Below, piece after piece: positions 1 through 20,964 of a stretch of DNA of 64,000 nt; within the stretch, counting starts at the first letter, position 1; every line of letters begins with the position of its first letter. Below the pieces are notes generated by a model that saw nothing but the letters and a program-made list of their open reading frames with translations, made no database searches and was not told the origin of the DNA. A program made the position numbers and the translations under genes. The DNA comes from Corydoras sp. C115. Taxonomy: Eukaryota > Chordata > Actinopteri > Siluriformes > Callichthyidae. The stretch is from positions 9,598,001 to 9,662,000 of the forward strand of contig JAFMOC010000007.1 of the NCBI GenBank assembly GCA_019802505.1. The letters run 5' to 3'.

Positions 1-1161
1 TAAAGATTCAGATTGCCGTTTGGATTTGGTCACATGTCATATGCAATAATCAACACATAAATAATAATTGATATATTATACTGGTCCTAAAAATAGCAGT
101 AAACACAGAATTTAAAAATCCGTCACTGTGTAAGACAAAAACGTATTACTCACACAGGCCTCATTCTTTTTACACTCATTGTCAATAGTCCTATTTATTA
201 TATACGTATTATATACACGTAGTAGCCTACTTCTACATTTAGAGACTGAAGTTAATCTGTTGCTTTTCATACCTCAGTTTTACAAGTTCTCTAATGATCT
301 CAAGCGTCAACGTCTAGGAAGGACAGTTTTGAAATAAAAATAACCAAAGCTATTCCAACAACTAGAGGGAGCTAGGAGACTATAGAATACGAGGCATGAG
401 ATAAAATAAATCCTTTCAAAAACCTTTAAGAATAATCGGAATACAGGTCCAAACAGAACAAAAGCATAAAGACTAAAATAGGGCAACACATTTTGACAAG
501 TCATTTTGACAAATTAATTATTATAATTATTATTATTATTTACAAATAAATTTCATTAACATTTATAGTCACTGCTTAAATACCAATTTAACAAGTTGAT
601 ACTAAACAGCTAAAAATTCCCCAATTATTTATTCACCTTAGAGTTCACCTAACCTAAATTGATGTTTAAGCAGACATGTATCAAATTAAAAATGAAAATG
701 CAGGCAATTTTTGCATTTGAATATATGTAAAAACAAGAAGTTATTATTTATCCCCCTACCCCCTCCAAATAATGAGCAGCTTCTGGTAGAAGACATATTT
801 GCTATAATTACATTATCTTTGGCTTACCAAATAATGCATTTCTAAATGCTTTATACATAAAAAAGAAAATCATTTTTCATTTCCACGTGTAGTAAAAACA
901 TCTGTTCGCATGCTGGAGAATTAAGACCCTAAAGGGCTTCACAATCTGTCTGGTCAGAGGGCCAAACAGTACTTTCACTACAAAGCCTCTGCTGTGCAAT
1001 AAAAACTGACATATTCTGTACATTACAAAGAAGATGTGTGATTCATAAGAAGAGATCCCTCAGTTGACTTTGATCAGATCTAAAATATTTGGATTGAAAG
1101 CAAAATTGGCAAAGTACACCCTTTATATATTGTATATTTTTATGTATCAGGACATAATAAA
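1..1161. other. AT-rich intergenic sequence, no gene seen
   Basis: I see no exon, RNA gene or recognisable transposon here. The stretch is AT-rich and has only short open frames without family resemblance. It ends at the first SINE insertion. Confidence 0.6.
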
Positions 1162-1512
1162 GGCGGCACGGTGGCTTAGTGGTTAGCACGTTCGCCTCTC
1201 AGCGCTAGGGATTCCCGGATCGAATCCACATCTGGGAGGAGTTTCCATGTTCTTCCCGTGTCTGCGTGGGTTTCCTCCGGGTTCTCCGGTTTCCTCCCAC
1301 AGTCCAAAAACATGGATCAAGTCAATTGAATTCTCAAAATTGCCCCATATAGAGTGTGTCTGTGTGAGTGAGTGAGTGTGTGCCCAGCGATGGATTGGCG
1401 CCCTGTCCTGGGTCTATCTGCCCAGCGCCCGAGACGTTCTCCCCTGGATGAGCATGGGGAACCCCACCGCGACCCTAATAGAGGATAAAGCGGGAGATAA
1501 TGAATGAATGAG
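1162..1512 (+). mobile_element. tRNA-derived SINE (DANA/Mermaid-like), copy 1
   Basis: This is a near full-length SINE. The tRNA-like head has an A-box-like TGGCTTAGTGGTTAGCACG and a B-box-like GATCGAATCC. The body shared by all copies follows (the TCCTCCGGGTTCTCCGG block and a CCATATAGAGTG block), and the tail is (AATG)n. GGACATAATAAA occurs on both sides and looks like the target-site duplication. The family name is by resemblance; a library search would settle it. Confidence 0.85.
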
Positions 1513-1815
1513 AAGGACATAATAAAATATCTAATTATTGAAAAGACTTCAGATTAATATCATCACATGATAAATAACAAAGTTTAATTATTAGTTAACA
1601 AATTTGAAGAAATGTATGCAAAATTGAATGCATTTCATTAATCAGTTGCCTTTAGAAACGATGGTGTTTGGTGTGCTTGTATCTCGGTCTTGTTGCATAT
1701 ACCAGTTAAGGCCAATATTAGGCTGCTAAATATATGGCAGTTAACTTAGTACTTTGATATACAAAGCCAATAAAAAAGCTCAAATCATCACTTTTTTTTA
1801 ACATTGTGTTTGACA

Positions 1816-2165
1816 GGCGGCACGGTGGCTTAGTGGTTAGCATGTTCGCCTCTCAGCGCTAGGGATTCCCGGTTCGAATCCTCATCTGGGTGGAGTTTCT
1901 ATGTTCTCCCTGTGTCCGCGTGGGTTTCCTCCGGGTTCTCCGGTTTCCTCCCACGGTCCAAAAACATGGATCAAGTCAATTGAATTCTCAAAATTGTCCC
2001 ATATATAGTGTGTCTGTGTGAGTGAGTGAGTGTGTGCCCAGCGATGGATTGGCGCCCTGTCCTGGGTCTATCTGCCCACCGCCCGAGACGTTCTCCCCTG
2101 GATGGGCATGGGGAACCCCACCGCGACCCTAATAGAGGATAAAGCGGGAGATAATGAATGAATGA
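1816..2165 (+). mobile_element. tRNA-derived SINE, copy 2 (hybrid flanks)
   Basis: Full-length copy of the same SINE. It is preceded by TGTGTTTGACAG, which is the target duplication of copy 3, and followed by GGACATAATAAA, which is the target duplication of copy 1. Mixed flanks suggest it arose by recombination between two SINEs rather than by its own insertion. Confidence 0.85.
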
Positions 2166-2468
2166 AAAGGACATAATAAAATATCTAATTATTGAAAAGA
2201 CTTCAGATTAATATCATCACATGATAAATAACAAAGTGTAATTATTAGTTAACAAATTTGAAGAAATGTATGCAAAATTGAATGCATTTCATTAATCAGT
2301 TGCTTAGAGAAACGATGGTGTTTGGTGTGCTTGTATCTCGGTCTTGTTGCATAAACCAGTTAAGGCCAATATTAAGCTGCTAAATATATGGCAGTTAACT
2401 TAGTACTTTGATATACAAAGCCAATAAAAAAGCTCAAATCATCACTTTTTTTAACATTGTGTTTGACA

Positions 2469-2718
2469 GGTGGCTTAGTGGTTAGCACGTTCGCCTCTCA
2501 GCGCTAGGGATTCCCGGTTCGAATCCCCATCTGGGTGGAGTTTCCAAAAACATGGATCAAGTCAATTGAGTTCTCCAAATTGCCCCATATAGAGTGTGTC
2601 TGTGTGAGTGGGTCTTCCCAGTGCCCGAGACGTTCTCCCCTGGATGGGCATGGGGAACCCCACCGCGACCCTAATAGAGGATAAAGCGGGAGATAATGAA
2701 TGAATGAATGAATGAATG
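2469..2718 (+). mobile_element. tRNA-derived SINE, copy 3 (internal deletion)
   Basis: Same SINE, but it lacks the first few bases of the head, a block after the head (the sequence jumps from GGAGTTTCC to AAAAACATGG) and part of the centre. TGTGTTTGACAG flanks it on both sides. Confidence 0.8.
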
Positions 2719-3770
2719 TGTTTGACAGTTGGTATGGTGTTTTTTGCTGATAAGCTATGTTTATGTTTCCCCAAACCTGGCATACTACATTATAGCTAAA
2801 CATATCCAGCTTGGTTTTGACCCAAAATACATTAATTCTCCCTTTTGCTTACTTTATAGTGAACACCAGAAACAGTATAGTGGACAGAAATATGGGGCAG
2901 AGCTCAAATCAATTAAGCACTATGCTTTCCCAACTGCTTGCTAGTCAATGACATCTAAGGCAGGGTGTCAATTTCAGTTTGGAATACTGACCTAAGACAA
3001 GTGGTGAGGATCATAACAAGGTGGTCAAGAGGCATAGCCAGGGAAATAGATGACATAATATAACTTACCTGTGACTTGACTTTGTAAATTGTCTGTTTAT
3101 ATGAAGAGCATATAAGAGAAGATGAGTAAAGGTTTAGAGAGTGAAAATTTTGAATTAGTGTTGAAATAAACATTATATTTAGCTCTAATAAATCCTGTCT
3201 CCAGTCTCCATTGTGTACAGGCATGATACAGGCTTTCTTTTGGTACAAGTGGTAAGGTTATGTCTTTATTCATTTTTGCATAGCAATATAATAAGGACAC
3301 AAATGATGATTTTCAAGCCAGACAGTGACAAGCCAGACAGAGTCAAAACCTGTGGCAACGAACTGTATCATATGATTAACATATAATAAAGTTATAAATA
3401 TACCTATAACATTCTAAATGAATAATAACTTTTGAACAGCTGAAAATGTGTAATTTGATCTTAATTAAGGAGAAAATGATGAACATTGTTCAAAATTACA
3501 AGCTAAGTCACTGTTCCCAGGAAGAAAAAACTTTATAAATGAAAAGTGTAAAATAAAATAGCTTAAAAACAGTGACATTTTGTGATATTTCATGTAATTT
3601 GATGTAAGTGATTCACAGCACAGATTTATACAATTTGATAAAGGCTAATAAAGTAAAGTTTCTGACAGACAAATCAATCTTATTTATCATCATTGTATCA
3701 ATGATATCTAAAGCTGATGGTGTCTTCAGAGTATCATAAACCCCTAGATGCAGTATTATCCACAGGCACA
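2719..3770. other. Intergenic sequence, nothing recognised
   Basis: AT-rich sequence with no exon-like or transposon-like signature that I can name. Confidence 0.5.
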
Positions 3771-3774
3771 TTCA

Positions 3775-4200
3775 CATTTACATTACATTTACATTTAGTC
3801 ATTTAGCAGGCGCTTTTATCCAAAGCGACTTACAAATGAGAACACCACAAGTCAGTAGTTCTGAAGAAAACCAGCTGCACTGTAGAATTATCAGACCTGG
3901 TTGTTATCTGATCCTGCACCCCCCCCTTTTTTCTACAACAGGTATTGGTTAAAAAGATGTGTCTTCAGTAGTTTCTTAAAAATGGCTAGTGACTGTCTTA
4001 TGGAGAGAGTTGGGAAGATCGTTCCACCATTTTGCAGTGGTGAACGCCATGGAGTGAAAATTAGCTCCTCTGTGAGGTGGAATCACCAGGCGGCAATCAT
4101 TACTAGAGCAAAGTGAACGAGTCGGAGTGTATTTTGAAAAGATGAGTGAAGGCACAAACCTATAGTTTAGCCAGTGACAAAGAAAAGTGTTTGCAGTGAA
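3775..4200 (+). repeat. Interspersed teleost repeat, fragment
   Basis: It begins with reiterated ACATTTACATT and then ATTTAGTCATTTAGCAGGCG and CTTTTATCCAAAGCGACTTA, motifs that head a very common teleost repeat. The following 350 bp (GAGTTGGGAAGATCGTTCCACC and on) fits the interior of the same kind of element. I cannot assign the family. Related fragments lie at 44887-45180 and 53041-53100. Confidence 0.55.
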
Positions 4201-5170
4201 CTCTGAAATAATTTAAACGATTACTTATAACTGATAAATGCTGTGCTACACTAGCATGTCCTAAGAGAATGACAGTCCTTAAGTCATTTCTTTAGAATCC
4301 TTAAGGCTGAACAAGATATGATGTCCCTAACTAAGAATTTTCTGCCAAAGTATAAAAAGAAGTATCATACCATATGAAATGAAATAAAATAATTTTCATG
4401 CGAAACAATACATTTATGATGCAAAAATTACATTAACTATATGTAATAGGCTATAGGCATAAAGGAGATACCATCATGATTTGGCCACCATCATCAGCAA
4501 TGCTATTGGGAATTTGTGCAACTATAAATGCTATTGTGCAGCTATTATAGTGGCTATGAGAATAACCGTAAACAGCAACTCTGGGATTAAAATAAATGGC
4601 TTATATATCAAAATGTAACCCAATCTAGAAAAAAAAGTTACTCTACATTGTTTACATTGTTTATTTTTTTATATTTATCTATGTATGAAACGAATAATTG
4701 CTAAATGTTAAAAATGATATCTATCACCCACTAAAAATCGTTGCAGTGCTTCTACTTGTAAAATCATCCACACTGTTATATAACTTGACAAAAAATGTTG
4801 CTGACTTTTTTAGGATAAATAAACTTTTCTCATTTACTATCCAAATAAATAAACAAAGGTAAGAAAAAGTTCAGGTTTCCTCTGTACATTACCAATCCTG
4901 GATCCAGCAGAACAGACCATCACACTTCCTCCTCTGTTTTTAACAGTTGATGTCACATATTGTGGAACCATTCTCTTACTCATCATTTTTACTCTGCAGC
5001 ATACAAAGGTCCTGCATAATAAACTGAAGATTTTGTTTTAAATTAAATACCTTATCCAGTCTACCATTTCAAGTTACTGGAGTTGAATGACTTGAATGGC
5101 AATAAATAACTGGAAGAATTGGGGAGTTCTAAAACTTTCGACTATATATTTTGTATAAATTTTGTATAGA
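4201..5170. other. Intergenic sequence, nothing recognised
   Basis: AT-rich sequence without a gene or repeat that I can support. Confidence 0.5.
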
Positions 5171-5177
5171 CAATATG

Positions 5178-5450
5178 TAGATAGACTGGACAAACTTATT
5201 AGGAAGGTCAGCTCTGTGCTGGGGGAACCCCTAGACCCAGTGCAGGTCGTGGTAGAGTAAGCTAAACAAGCTAGCAACTGTTATGGACAATCAATCCCAC
5301 CCCATATATGTGAATCTAGTGGCACTGGACAGCACCTTCAATTACAGGCTGTGTCACCGCCCAACAAGTGTGTTAGGGAGTGTTGCTGCAGGTCCTTTAT
5401 TCCTGCTGCAGTTAGACTGTACAATCGGCACTGCTCTCGGTAATCACTCC
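5178..5450 (+). mobile_element. Non-LTR retrotransposon, C-terminal ORF2 remnant
   Basis: The conceptual peptide RLDKLIRKVSSVLGEPLDP, followed after a disruption by MDNQSHPIYVNLVALDSTF and then, in another frame, SFIPAAVRLYN, matches the C-terminal end of ORF2 in fish jockey-superfamily LINEs. The frame is broken at least twice, so this is a dead 3' fragment. An A-rich tail follows near 5460-5490. Confidence 0.65.
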
Positions 5451-5667
5451 AAATAAAGCTAAAAATAAAATTGTGTAAAAAAAATTATCATTAATGGTGC
5501 AATAATTATTTCAATCATTTATGTGCAATACTTTTCTGCTGTGCAATCTGATATCAATCTGTTATCTCTAGCAATAACTACTAAATCATAATATGTGAAT
5601 TTGTGTAATTTTGTTCCTCGATTCTATGTCATGACCATAACTGGAAATTTATCTTGTACATATAGAT

Positions 5668-5841
5668 CCATCCATCCGGGGGGGTTCCCAATGCCCATCC
5701 AGGGGAGAACGTTTCGGGCGCTGGGCAGATACACCCAGGACAGGGCGGCAATCGATCGCTGGGCACACACTCACTCACACAGACACGCACACATACACAC
5801 TCTATATGGGGCAATTTGGAGAACTCAATTGACTTGATCCA
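5668..5841 (-). mobile_element. tRNA-derived SINE, 3' part
   Basis: Minus-orientation SINE tail and body (CCCATCCAGGGGAGAACG to TTGACTTGATCC). The tRNA head is absent. It abuts the duplicated gabra2 exon block that starts at 5846. Confidence 0.8.
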
Positions 5842-5845
5842 TATC

Positions 5846-6191
5846 CATAAGGATTTACTCTCAGGTGGATTTATGTGTTACTTTTTGCTTATTGGAGTTT
5901 GTCAGATTGGGTGAGTACAATTTATACTTGTCATAAATGAACAAATGAAAAATGTATAACATATTATAGTCATCTACTTTTATATGCCTTAAATTGAGTC
6001 ATACATATTGTTAAAATGTATATAAATAGGAAAGAAACAAAGAATCCCTAGCTTATTAAAAAAAAAAAAGAATAAAGAATAATCTTAGTGTAATCTCTGT
6101 CCAGTGATCATCAGGATGTTTGCATCATTGTATCTCGGGCAAATTGAAAATTGTTCAAGTATGCATCTGCTCATTTAAAAAAAATAAAAAT
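5846..6191 (+). pseudogene. Partial duplicate of the gabra2 signal-peptide exon and adjoining intron
   Basis: This block is nearly identical to 7764-8114, which holds most of the first coding exon of gabra2 and the start of its intron. The splice donor (GG|GTGAGT at 5911) and the frame are intact. However, the normal acceptor and start codon are missing because a SINE lies directly upstream. An in-frame ATG remains and would read MCYFLLIGVCQIG. The three exon differences (E to G, S to C, F to I) are all nonsynonymous. It is either a dead exon copy or an alternative first exon; no transcript evidence is available here. Confidence 0.75.
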
Positions 6192-6208
6192 ACACACAAA
6201 CACACACG

Positions 6209-6210
<2 letters not shown>

Positions 6211-6292
<82 letters not shown>

Positions 6293-6369
6293 TGTGTGGT
6301 GTGTGGTGCAGGTGTGTGAGTGTGTATCAATGGCACTGCCTTAAGAGTTTGTAAAAATATATACACACA

Positions 6370-6431
<62 letters not shown>
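6211..6431. repeat. Two long (TA)n tracts with inverted flanks
   Basis: (TA)n runs occupy about 6211-6290 and 6371-6431. The second is bracketed by ATGGCACTGCCTTAAGAG (from 6329) and its near-perfect reverse complement ending at 6496. Both tracts also have CA/TG-rich borders, so both can extrude hairpins. Confidence 0.85.
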
Positions 6432-6446
<15 letters not shown>

Positions 6447-6499
6447 ATACAAATATAAACAAATGTATCTTTACAAACTCTTTAGGCAGTGCCATGTTT

Positions 6500-6842
6500 T
6501 GATAGGAGAGTGGGGGAGCTCGAGACGTGGGCGTGGTTCATTCACAGCGCCGGCTGAGCTGCTGCAGCTGTATTCATTGCTGTTTTGCGCCGCTCTGATT
6601 GAGATGACCATTCAAAAAAGTGTTTGTTAAAATGTCAACTCAGTTGAATGTTCAGTGAAGCTTTAGGAATCCATATGATCGCAGCTGTGCTCGCCGGCTG
6701 ATTACAGGTGCCTCGTCAGAGAAACACTCAGCAATCTCGAAGTGTTGTAGTGAGAACTGAACAAGATTATTAACCAACCGGTCGCAGTTTTCTCTCCACT
6801 TTATTCAGCAGTCTGTTTCAGCGAAGAAGAAACAATCAACAG
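6500..6842 (+). promoter_or_regulatory. gabra2: Candidate gabra2 promoter and non-coding first exon
   Basis: This stretch is clearly richer in G+C and CpG than its surroundings (GAGCTCGAGACGTGGGCGTG, GCGCCGGCTGAGCTGCTGC). It ends in a good splice donor, CAACAG|GTAAAAG, with the donor at 6843. The next acceptor on the + strand, TTGATTACAG ending at 7740, opens the exon that carries the gabra2 start codon. I infer a 5' UTR exon ending at 6842 and a promoter just upstream. The transcription start cannot be placed from sequence alone. Confidence 0.5.
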
Positions 6843-7188
6843 GTAAAAGAAATCTCCTTTACCCTCCCACGATTGTTTAGCGACAAAAATGTAGCTAAAA
6901 CATTGCCAGTGTTGTTATCGTTTTTGTAGAAGTTAAATTTGTTAATACAAAAAGAAAGACAATATGTGCGACATTGTAAAATTGGTTACAAATGTGACTT
7001 AATTATTTATAATAATTGTTGCGTATCTGTTGTTAGTTATATCAGTCTACAATAAAACGTTTGAATTGTAGGATTAAAAAAATCTTTTTTTTATTTTAAA
7101 ACATGTGCTGTATATTGTTATGACGAAGCTATTTGGATAATAATGGCTTATAAATGCCTATCCCAAACAAAACTCCTTTCCATACTCA

Positions 7189-7522
7189 TTTTTATTCATT
7201 CATTATCTCCCGCTTTATCCTCTATTAGGGTTGCGGGGGGGGGGGGGGGGTGTCAACGTTTCTGGGCGCTAGACCCAGGACAGGAAGCCAATCTATCGCT
7301 GGGCACACACTCACTCACACAGACACACTCTATATGGGGCAATTTGGAGAACTCAATTGACTTGATCCATGTTTTTGGACTGTGGGAGGAAACCGGAGAA
7401 CCCGGAGGAAACCCACGCGGACACGGGGAGAACATGGAAACTCCACCCAGATGGGGATTCGAACTGGGAATCCCTAGAGCTGAGAGGCGAACGTGCTAAC
7501 CACTAAGCCACCGTGCCGCCCT
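7189..7522 (-). mobile_element. tRNA-derived SINE in gabra2 5' UTR intron
   Basis: Near full-length minus-orientation copy, tail (ATTC)n at the left and tRNA head (CTAACCACTAAGCCACCGTG) at the right. A run of about 16 G lies near 7235. It sits inside the inferred first intron of gabra2. Confidence 0.85.
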
Positions 7523-7754
7523 CCTTTTCATACTGTCAGTTTTAATTTGTGCACAACATCTTAACATCTGCACAACATGAAAACATTAGACTTTGAAGAT
7601 TTTTGTATTCAGATTGTTTTTTTGCTTGTCAGCTCGGGCATAAACTTACAATTCCACCTATATGTAACCCTACCACAGCTTTTCCTAATTAAAAATTCTT
7701 TAATTACTGACCCTTAATAGACCAAACTACTTGATTACAGAGCCCGGTGGAAAA

Positions 7755-16393
<8,639 letters not shown>

Positions 16394-16680
16394 GCCTTAT
16401 ATTAACATGAATAGCAGTTACACATCAGTTTCACATTTAACTCCCCCAACACACACATTAAATTTAACTATAGTATATAATTTTGTTTAGATTTTTTGAC
16501 CCATAAATATAATATATTTTGTCACTGACGTTCTCTGTCAGGCAGGACAAAATTCCAAATCTAACAGCAGTACTCATCCCATTACACAATTATGAAACTG
16601 CTGTGATAAAGTCTTCAATGATATAAATAAAGCTTGTTGCCAGCTCTTTAATGCTCCCAATTTCTTAAAAATAAAGACAT
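16394..16680 (+). terminator. gabra2: gabra2 3' UTR with candidate poly(A) signals
   Basis: AATAAA occurs near 16625 (ATATAAATAAAGC) and again near 16670 (AAAAATAAAGAC), both within 300 bp of the stop codon. Either could serve the gabra2 transcript. The true end needs transcript data. Confidence 0.4.
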
Positions 16681-19100
16681 TACGCAGGCTGCTATGTACT
16701 GCTGAACATACAATTCAATCTTGATTTATTATCAACTTTAGGAACAATGTATCTTGTAACAAAATTTGTGTCTGTTTTCAAAAATTGTTCTTTATTTTAC
16801 AGAATTATAAATTGGGTTTATGTAGTTCATTGTTGGCTTTGTTTTTGTATACAGTATGTACTAAAAATGTGCCATAAAAATTAATGCTTATTTCTTAAAA
16901 CGGGTAGTTCTGGTCTTTATGTCTGATTGACTGAACTGTTTGTCTAGCAGTGACATTATTCACAATAAGGCACATAAAGGTTGTACATTATTATGCATAC
17001 ATCATGGGAAAGAGGTGTAACTCTTTTTTGTGATTTATTCATAATATTTATTCATAATAATGCATTCTCGCTCATGCCTTATTACTTTATTATACTATAA
17101 AAAACAATGCATCATGAGTGGGTTATTAATTATATTAGAGATAATATACATAGGTTATAAAGACTAAAAAGATTTTTAATTTAAAATATTTTTTAACTAC
17201 AAATTTAATATTTTGGGAAAAAACTTCACAGTAGTTAACTGATATGTGTCACTGTGGAACTTAAGTTCAAAAGCTGTCAAGCTCGAGAAGAACTACATAA
17301 GGACTCCTAATAAAACTGAATTGGTGAATTGGAACAGCCACACCTATGTAAGGGAACACTATGCAGGAAGGATTTTTTTAAAACTTTCATGTATAAATTG
17401 CATATATCAAATCTAATATTTTTCATTTTTTTCATTCTTGTGGTGTTTTTCTGGTACACACATTGGTTGAGTCAACAAAGAACTACTTAAACCTTGATCA
17501 TAAGTCTGGAGATTAAGTTGGTTTCTAGAAAACACCCCCAAAATTTGTGGTTACTTTTTTTTGGATTACTTTTAGATTGTTATGTAGCCAAATCATTGAG
17601 TTTTTAACAAAATGGCATTTATAAGTATGTGTCCAATATGTTCTTGTTCTTGGTTACTTAAATTTATTTAGGGTCAGATTTATCTTTGCTTTACGTCATT
17701 TAGATTTTCTAGAAACATTTATTTTCGATACCTATAGTTATTTTGGCATTGATTTTCCTTAATATATAAAATACAGATTTTCAGAAAGAACCAGCTGTTT
17801 TATAAAATTAATATTCTATTAATCAACACATCAGTTAATGTAAATGATATTATAATATTTGTATTATGTTCTCTCACGTGATTTCTCATATGATGTGTTT
17901 GAATTACAAATACTCACTGTGAACAAAAATATTCACTTTAAATTTGCACTGTAGCATTGCTGCCATTTGTGTCTACCACACACTGTCTTAATAGAATGAA
18001 AAATTATAAATGAATTAATTTTCAATTAATTACTTTTGTTTGAATGTTTATAATGATGGGACATTTATACGCCTGTAGAGCTGATGAGATATGTATCCTG
18101 TAATGTAAATGTAAAACCTTTTGAAACATATTTGAATTTGTTTATATGTGTATTGTCAGTAATTACAATTAGGTATTAAATAAAAATGTGGTTGTTACCA
18201 CAATATAAAAAATTTCTTGACTGATATCCTTTCAACAGCTACAGATATTCTTAATGTTTTTTTCCAACTGTCTTGTTTATGTGACCTGTTTCTGCTTCTA
18301 TGAGTCAGTCTGTTTTTGCTATTGTTGCAAGGACAAGGTCTCTTTGCAATGAAAGTGTGTGAGTGTAGTCCTGCTGTTTTTCTATACATGTTTTTTTTCT
18401 TTCAGCAAATGTCTCTGTCTAGCATCAGAATACAGTAAATTATGTTTTATTCTTAATCTATAAAGTTTTTTTCAATGTACCTTTACTTTGAACCTCCTAT
18501 ACACACAACACTATATTACTGTCATCCATAGAAGACCAAACACAACCAAAACTGGCATACTCAGCAGTGCAGCTGCAGTGGCAAAGCCTTGCACTGCTGA
18601 ACTGAAACATCTACAGTCGATACTCAGCAAGAAGCTTGCTGAATGCAGCATCCTTGTAGAGTCATTTTCTTCCCCAGCTTAGATGTGCAATTTTAACCAA
18701 GCATCCTTGATGTATTCGCTCTTTTACAGTACTTTTTTTACCTTAGTACCTTTTAATATCCTGCTTGGTTGGCAGAAAACACTAAATGTGACAGCAAATC
18801 TTTAATGGCAATGTGCAACAGGGTCAATGCTTCTGCTTTTATTTTTCAACACATTCAAATGAGGTGCAAATCACAAAAAGACTAGGAAGATTGCACTTTC
18901 CTGGAAAAACTTCTTCAGAAAAAAAAAACATCTGTCATAACAGATGTGTCCTCATGTGCATACACATACGAACATGCACATGGAGTCAGAGCTGGCCAGA
19001 GGGAGACTGAAAAGCAAGCTATATTTGGCAGCCGCTATTAAGGTGAAGGGAAGGAGCTGAGGGAGCTGTGTATTGACCATAAAATGCCCCTGTCAGGTCA
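16681..19100. other. Intergenic sequence, no gene seen
   Basis: AT-rich sequence. Short open frames near 18195 and 18488 have no family resemblance. A small inverted repeat built on CAGCAGTGCA / TGCACTGCTG lies at about 18564-18601. Confidence 0.5.
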
Positions 19101-19145
19101 TCCAAAATAAGAGGTCATTTTATTTTTTCTTATCTTAAATAAATA

Positions 19146-19148
<3 letters not shown>

Positions 19149-19209
<61 letters not shown>
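19149..19209. repeat. (TA)n microsatellite
   Basis: About 30 TA units, followed by two copies of a 19-bp block reading TATATAGTCTGGTTTTATA. Confidence 0.9.
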
Positions 19210-19213
<4 letters not shown>

Positions 19214-19244
19214 GGTTTTATATATATAGTCTGGTTTTATATAT

Positions 19245-19580
19245 ATAGGCAGCTTTTGACACAGTAAATCATCAGATTCTACTGTCCACTCTATTTTAAC
19301 TAGACCTTTCTGGTACAACACTTGAATGGTTTTGATCCAATCTAACAGGAAGGACCTTCAAAGTATCATGGTAGTAATCACTGGAATAGTCATTCAGGCA
19401 CATGGTTTCTCTTACCACTGCTATGCTAATGGCACTCAGCTTCCTTTGTATTTTGCCCCTGATGACACCACTATCTCAAATCGGATATGTGCCTGCCTCG
19501 CCAACATATCTGTTTGGATAAAGGCCTGTCATTTTAAACTAAATTTATCAAAAACAGAGATTCTTATAATCCTGAAATGA
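19245..19580 (+). mobile_element. Non-LTR retrotransposon RT-domain remnant
   Basis: AAFDTVNHQILLSTL, then GFSYHCYANGTQLPLYFAP and WIKACHFKLNLSKTEILII are the core RT-domain blocks of a fish non-LTR element. The catalytic YADD is YANG here and a stop interrupts the first block. It is a dead fragment of about 330 bp. Confidence 0.7.
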
Positions 19581-20964
19581 CTAAATGTAAATGTAATGTA
19601 AATGTGTGTGTGTGTGTGTGTGTTTATATTAATGCAATGTAATATGATTACGATCTTAATATTAAGAAATATAAATGCAGAACAGCCACTTAGAATACCT
19701 TAAAATAATTATACTGTATATACATTCTACCTAACATTTGCTGACCTACTTAAAACTTATGACACAGTTGTATTAATGTGCTTTATTAAAATTTAAATAC
19801 TCATATTTGTGGAAAACGTGAAAACCACAATTTTTTCTGTTCTGTAGAAAGTACTTTGGAGTACCTAGGATGTTTGCAGATGTTTGAAGAAACTAAAATA
19901 ATTTAGCAGTTTATAGTATGTTTATGTATAAATCTAATTAAAGGAAATTCAAGAAAAAAATTTGTATCATCCTTAAAGCAATTCAAGTTTAAAAACAGCT
20001 CACAAAAACCTAAATATTAGCTCTGTACTGTAATACATGCATGATATAAGTACCAGTAAATGTGCTGGTACTAATAGCAAATAAAATCAATGGGAATAGT
20101 GGGGCAAAAGGCAAAAAAAAAGGGCAGAAAGCAATCTGGCCATTGAGATTCCTCAACAGATCAAACCTACAGGGAAGAAGGTGTTGTGTGCGTTGCTTGG
20201 CAACTGTGCGCATACACAGAGCTTTGATGCTTAATATGCCTGACATAACCTTACTATTTATCCTGTTTGTATGTTTACCCCCCTCTCTCTCGTGTGTGTG
20301 TGTGTTGCTTTTTTGTTATGAATACCTAAAGCTTTTTTAAATTTTTTATATGAATTACAATGTATGAGGTGGTAAATGTTGATCATATAATACATTACAA
20401 GAACACACCTTTTTTGTGCCCTCACTCTGTAATTTAGATTTATTACATTTTTATTACAAATTTAGATTTGTGTACATTTAAGTGGATTTCTTTTCCTGGG
20501 ATCCTTCTAATAATTTTAGAAGTGTATTGCATACTGCCTCTGAATGTTAATGACTGACATCACCATGGTGATGTTTCATTTTTGCCGGTTATTTGTTTTA
20601 TTAGAACTCACATGAATACAGATTAATACATTTTTATATTCATCTGAATGCATTTCACAAAATGAAAAAAATGTTTATTCTTTAACTTTCTCTTATAAAA
20701 ATATTAAGAAATCATGTCCAATGTTTTTAATGACTAGTTTAAATGTATTTTGTAAATATAAAAATCATATGACATTCGCCAATTCCAGTATTAAGACAGG
20801 GGGTATGTGCTTCCTCCAAATCACCTTGCTTACATTTATTGACTGTGAGAAAAAAATGGAGCTTCCAGAGAAAGCGCAAACAAACATGGAGAGATCATGC
20901 CATCTCCACACGGAAGGAAGAAAATAATTCACTAGATTTTATATTGAGATATAATCTTGATGGG

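Larger units (their letters stand above)
1162..2470 (+). repeat. Tandem duplication of a 650-bp SINE-plus-flank unit
   Basis: The SINE and the roughly 300 bp after it (from GGACATAATAAAATATC through CATTGTGTTTGACAG) occur twice in a row, 1162-1815 and 1816-2468, with only a few differences in the non-SINE part. The period is about 654 bp, measured from the shared TGGCTTAGT. Confidence 0.85.

Noticed and set aside
1162..1240. tRNA gene
   Set aside because: A- and B-box-like sequences belong to the SINE head. No acceptor stem or complete cloverleaf is present, and the same head recurs in all copies.
1317..1520. Recurring 60-115-residue frames in SINEs (also 1971, 7143, 40733, 58277)
   Set aside because: They follow the SINE consensus in both strands and have no independent coding signal.
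1..6500. gabra4 exon upstream of gabra2
   Set aside because: I looked for the Cys-loop, TM2 and 221-bp exon signatures and found none. It may lie outside the window.
6120..6502. Open frames through (TA)n tracts (IYIYIY peptides), also at 15836, 33072 and 33168
   Set aside because: Translations of dinucleotide repeats, open on both strands.
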